Positions 14,579-16,990 of a stretch of DNA of 16,990 nucleotides are shown here, one piece after another. Positions within the stretch are counted from its first letter, which is position 1. The number at the start of each line of letters is the position of its first letter. The stretch comes from Clostridium sp. (GTDB lineage Bacteria; Bacillota; Clostridia; Lachnospirales; Lachnospiraceae): assembly GCA_016302185.1 (NCBI GenBank), contig JAEDOC010000034.1, forward strand, positions 1 to 16,990, read 5' to 3'. The notes below the pieces were generated by a model. It saw only the letters and a program-made list of their open reading frames with translations, did no database searches and was not told the DNA's origin. The position numbers were made by a program, and so were the translations under genes.

Positions 14579-14663
14579 ACATACTTTTACTTTCAGTGAT
14601 GTTCCCTCGGCAGGCGTTTTCTGCTTATGCCTTTCGGCACCTGCTGTCTTCGGCAGTTAACAC
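14579..14663 (-). ncRNA. Ribosomal protein L10 leader (autoregulatory RNA)
   Basis: The minus-strand transcript after the promoter carries the L10-leader core, read as AACTGCCGAAGACAGCAGGTG, then CGCCTGCCGAGGGAACATC. The internal pairing GCAGGTG with CGCCTGC and the bulged purine-rich AAGACAGC region fit the L10(L12)4-binding site known in Firmicutes. Together with the attenuator it should lower rplJL transcription when free L10-L12 complex accumulates. Confidence 0.88.
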
Positions 14664-14680
14664 TATGGTATGATACCATA
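14664..14680 (-). promoter_or_regulatory. Palindrome over the rplJ -10 element
   Basis: TATGGTA (14664-14670) and TACCATA (14674-14680) form a perfect inverted repeat with a 3-base centre. It spans the whole -10 of the rplJ promoter. It could be a protein-binding site or a by-product of the extended -10 sequence; no regulator is known from the window. Confidence 0.4.
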
Positions 14681-14698
14681 CGGATAAATGTTTGTCAA
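14670..14698 (-). promoter_or_regulatory. Promoter of rplJ-rplL
   Basis: On the minus strand, TTGACA (14693-14698) and TATCAT (14670-14675) are 17 bases apart, with TG before the -10 (TGGTATCAT, extended -10). Initiation near 14663 would place the L10 leader at the 5' end of the transcript. Confidence 0.88.
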
Positions 14699-14769
14699 TC
14701 ACTTTTTTATCTGCTGACGCACATTTTATTGTTTTTGCTATTTTATTATTTTCACTGAATTCCTAATGC

Positions 14770-16551
14770 TTATCCCGCATACAGAATACCTTCAAACACC
14801 TGATCTTCCTCTATTCCATTAATCCTTTTCGGATAATCCGTACTGTCCACAGGAATCCGGTAAATCGGCTCGTTTTTATTCGGTTCCAGCTTTTCTTCCG
14901 CATATATCGCACTCCATCCTTCATAATCCTCTCTGGTGACCTTTCCCGCATCAACCGTTTGAACATCCACCCAGGTTTCGCTATCAGTACGGACCAGAAG
15001 CACACAGCTGTCCTTCAGAAGCACAGCTTTTTTAAGAACCTTCCCATCCGAATCCACCTGCTCGCAGTCCACATCCTGCTTTGCCTGAAGTATGATCTGG
15101 GAAGCAACCCTGTACGATGCCTCATCACTGACCGGGTAACCATCTGCTCCCGTATGATAATGCCTGCTTCCATCCATCGTTCCAAGAATATCCATCCGGT
15201 TTGTCAGTTCAAAATCATCCGGATTGGAAAATCCGCTGACCTTCTCCCGGTTGATATAGCCATCTTCTGCTTCCTTCCAGTCCCACGAAACCAGGCCTTC
15301 TCCGGCATTGATGGTCCGCTCCTGATCATAATTCATCAATTTTAAATCAATCGTTGCCAGCAGACAATAATCATTCTCCGAGGTTTCAAACAGGTATAGA
15401 TAATACTGGTCATTGGCGCGAACCACATAACTGTTTTCCGAATAGCAGTAATCGGAGATGGTAACCGAACGATTGCCCGCCTTCACAATCCACTGATACT
15501 GTCCGGTCGCTTCTCCTTCATAAACATCCGGCTCATATTCAATCTCCACCGGCTCTCTTTTTCCATCCCCGTTCGTATCAATGTAGCGCGGAAAATCCCG
15601 GTGGCAGGGAAGCATATATGTTTCCGGAGTCTCCATATAGCGCGCCTCGAACAGCTCCGGTGCCTCGTCAAAATAGACACTGACAATCTGAGCCCCCATC
15701 GCATAGGCTCCCAGAGTATAGGGATTAAAATAGACCGTCACTCCCTCACTGTCCACGGACCAGGCCACTGAGTTTTTATCCTTCAGATCCAATCCATCCA
15801 GATATTCATCCATAGGAATCATATATTCATAGATGTCTGCATATTGTTCCTGAAGCCTTTCATCCACCTGCTGAAAAAAGGTGTCCGTGTCTTTGACCAC
15901 ATCGGTAAGCAGCAGTTCCTTTCCTGTCTGCGTATCAAAATTTACACCGGAATACGTATACATCCCATGAGCACCGCCCCAGTAAGAAGTATAATCACGG
16001 AAAATACTGATGACGTTGGAATCCGCCCGCAGTACTTTTCCGGAAATTTCGTCGGATAAATACATATCCTCCACGGCAGCCGATCCCAATTCCTTCAGCT
16101 CATCATAATCCTTCAGAAGCTGATCCTGTACCTCCTGCGCAGCCGCCGCACACTCCTTATTGTGCTGCTGAAATGCTTTTGCCAGCTGAGGATATCTCTT
16201 TTCTGTCTCCTCATCCAATGACAACTCTACATACCGGTTCGATACCTTCTGCACTCCGGTTTCACCATCATAAATTCCTCTGCCAACCGTCTCCAGATAT
16301 ACCGGAACATGCACCGACCGTTCAATTTCGGAAAGGTTCTCCGGTTCTGCCGGGTTTTCTCCAGAATCCGGTGTTTTTTCCGCTGCGCTCTCTCCGGTTT
16401 CTTCCGCTTTCCCGTTCAGATCCGTCTCCGCAGCTTCTCCCTGCGCCGTCTCCGCCGGCTTTGCGGTCCCTGATGCCTCCTTGCCACAGGCAGTCATCGT
16501 CAGCAACAATAATAATAAACCCGCCAGCACAATCCTGTTCTTCTTTTTCAT
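14770..16551 (-). CDS. Secreted lipoprotein with DUF3298/RsiV-like domain
   Basis: This 593-residue protein is predicted to be lipid-anchored outside the cell. The signal peptide MKKKNRIVLAGLLLLLLTMTAC ends in a lipobox with Cys at 22. A low-complexity Ala/Glu/Gly linker follows (23-75). Residues about 80-300 resemble the DUF4163/DUF3298 architecture of RsiV and PdaC, with YTSYWGGAHGMYTY (188-201) as the core signature. A calcium-loop-like DTNGDGKREPVEIE is at 325-338. The C-terminal part (about 470-593) has no family I recognise. In RsiV this domain binds lysozyme, but no sigma-factor gene is adjacent and there is no transmembrane anti-sigma region, so that role cannot be assumed. The ATG at 16551 is preferred over a TTG at 16587, because the signal peptide starts there and GGAGGGGAG lies upstream. 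Confidence 0.8.
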   Translation of the reverse strand: MKKKNRIVLAGLLLLLLTMTACGKEASGTAKPAETAQGEAAETDLNGKAEETGESAAEKTPDSGENPAEPENLSEIERSVHVPVYLETVGRGIYDGETGVQKVSNRYVELSLDEETEKRYPQLAKAFQQHNKECAAAAQEVQDQLLKDYDELKELGSAAVEDMYLSDEISGKVLRADSNVISIFRDYTSYWGGAHGMYTYSGVNFDTQTGKELLLTDVVKDTDTFFQQVDERLQEQYADIYEYMIPMDEYLDGLDLKDKNSVAWSVDSEGVTVYFNPYTLGAYAMGAQIVSVYFDEAPELFEARYMETPETYMLPCHRDFPRYIDTNGDGKREPVEIEYEPDVYEGEATGQYQWIVKAGNRSVTISDYCYSENSYVVRANDQYYLYLFETSENDYCLLATIDLKLMNYDQERTINAGEGLVSWDWKEAEDGYINREKVSGFSNPDDFELTNRMDILGTMDGSRHYHTGADGYPVSDEASYRVASQIILQAKQDVDCEQVDSDGKVLKKAVLLKDSCVLLVRTDSETWVDVQTVDAGKVTREDYEGWSAIYAEEKLEPNKNEPIYRIPVDSTDYPKRINGIEEDQVFEGILYAG

Positions 16552-16597
16552 TCTGTGCTTTCTCCCCTCCAGTATCCTGCAAATCAATGGCTATCTG

Positions 16598-16669
16598 TTG
16601 ATTATTCAACTGACATATCAACTATTTATTCATATATTAACTCCAATATATCAATCCAGTTGATATATT
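16598..16669. repeat. A+T-rich inverted repeats with TATCAA/TTGATA half-sites
   Basis: AATATATCAA (16645-16654) and TTGATATATT (16660-16669) form a perfect 10-base inverted repeat with a 5-base centre. Nearby, GTTGA and TCAAC (16598-16611) form a smaller one with a 4-base centre, and a further TATCAAC lies at 16616-16622. They lie between the lipoprotein start and the stop of the edge gene, which overlaps the large repeat. They could be an operator for the lipoprotein promoter. There is no T run to make them a terminator. Confidence 0.5.
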
Positions 16670-16990
16670 ATTGTATCTCATAAAATACATGTCTTCCCTG
16701 TTGAACTTTTTTCAATAATCCTTTTTTTATAAGTCTATTTATTGCAACCGAAGCCCCTTGAGTCGTAGAAATACTATCAATTATATCCACAACCTGTTGT
16801 GTCGTTATCATGCCATTCGCTTGAACAAATTGATAGATCAATTGATCTGTTTTGTTCAAATCAACTTTTGGAATTGATATATCGGCCCAATTCATCTGTT
16901 CTGGCTGAATCTCATACTCTGCATTTATGTGATAAGTCGTCCAGCGCCCTCGTTTTTCTGCTATAAGCATATTTTTATCTACCAAATCAA
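16668..16990 (-). CDS. C-terminal part of a winged-helix protein, cut by edge
   Basis: The reading frame is open to the right edge (about 107 codons seen), so only the C-terminus is visible. One part reads VDKNMLIAEKRGRWTTYHINAEY, resembling the wing of a DNA-binding winged helix. A second winged helix follows: DQLIYQFVQANGMITTQQVVDIIDS, ASVAINRLIKKGLLKKVQQGRHVFYEIQ. This pattern is common at the end of AlbA_2/Schlafen-type ATP-binding or Fic-linked proteins, but the N-terminal domain that would settle it is outside the window. Base composition is clearly more A+T-rich than the neighbouring genes, suggesting later acquisition. The product name is left open. Confidence 0.6.
   Translation of the reverse strand, partial: DLVDKNMLIAEKRGRWTTYHINAEYEIQPEQMNWADISIPKVDLNKTDQLIYQFVQANGMITTQQVVDIIDSISTTQGASVAINRLIKKGLLKKVQQGRHVFYEIQ

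Noticed and set aside
16645..16669. A+T-rich inverted repeat as a terminator of the edge gene
   Set aside because: The stem is almost only A-T pairs, overlaps the stop codon and has no T run after it on the minus strand; an operator or junction repeat is more likely.
1..16990. CRISPR arrays, tRNA or rRNA genes, insertion sequences, prophage genes
   Set aside because: No regularly spaced repeats, no tRNA-like cloverleaf or CCA-ended stretches, and no transposase, integrase or phage motif were seen on either strand.

Overview
The window looks like chromosomal DNA from a low-to-mid G+C member of the Clostridia, most likely Lachnospiraceae. This rests on protein style, AGGAGG-type ribosome binding sites, the gene order rho-rpmE-DUF1385-prmC-prfA, an L10-leader attenuator, and a sortase B. 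It is almost fully coding, and nearly all of it is housekeeping. I see no CRISPR array, rRNA, tRNA, insertion sequence or prophage. I found no convincing new multi-gene system; the most unusual items are single genes and regulatory sites.

Layout, left to right. Positions 1-4695 (minus strand) are a translation-factor block. rpmE (L31) has its own promoter and leader and ends in a terminator. It is followed by DUF1385, prmC (overlapping DUF1385 by 4 bases), prfA, a dCMP deaminase and a sortase B gene cut by the left edge. PrmC methylates the GGQ glutamine of the release factor encoded immediately after it. Positions 4919-8599 (minus) hold rho with its own promoter, then rarA and a NodB-type polysaccharide deacetylase, the last two probably one operon.

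Positions 8687-11113 (plus) hold two transcription units. The first is a monocistronic, apparently highly expressed 2-keto-3-deoxygluconate kinase gene with a strong promoter, nested palindromes and a strong terminator. The second is a marR-DUF308 operon whose promoter lies in a near-perfect 29-base palindrome. The DUF308 gene converges on and overlaps uppP, and the likely uppP terminator lies antisense inside DUF308.

Positions 11083-13855 (minus) hold rplL with its terminator, a divergent sirtuin-like zinc protein, ung with an extended -10 promoter, and uppP. rplJ-rplL is preceded by a textbook promoter, L10 leader and attenuator, but has neither rplK-rplA upstream nor rpoB-rpoC downstream. 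Further right is a 593-residue secreted lipoprotein with a DUF3298-like domain. At the right edge is the C-terminal end of an A+T-rich winged-helix protein, separated from the lipoprotein gene by A+T-rich inverted repeats; this end may be recently acquired DNA.

Start codons were moved downstream from the longest possible frame in several genes (dCMP deaminase, DUF1385, rpmE, KDG kinase, ung, lipoprotein), because a good Shine-Dalgarno site and the family length support the internal ATG.
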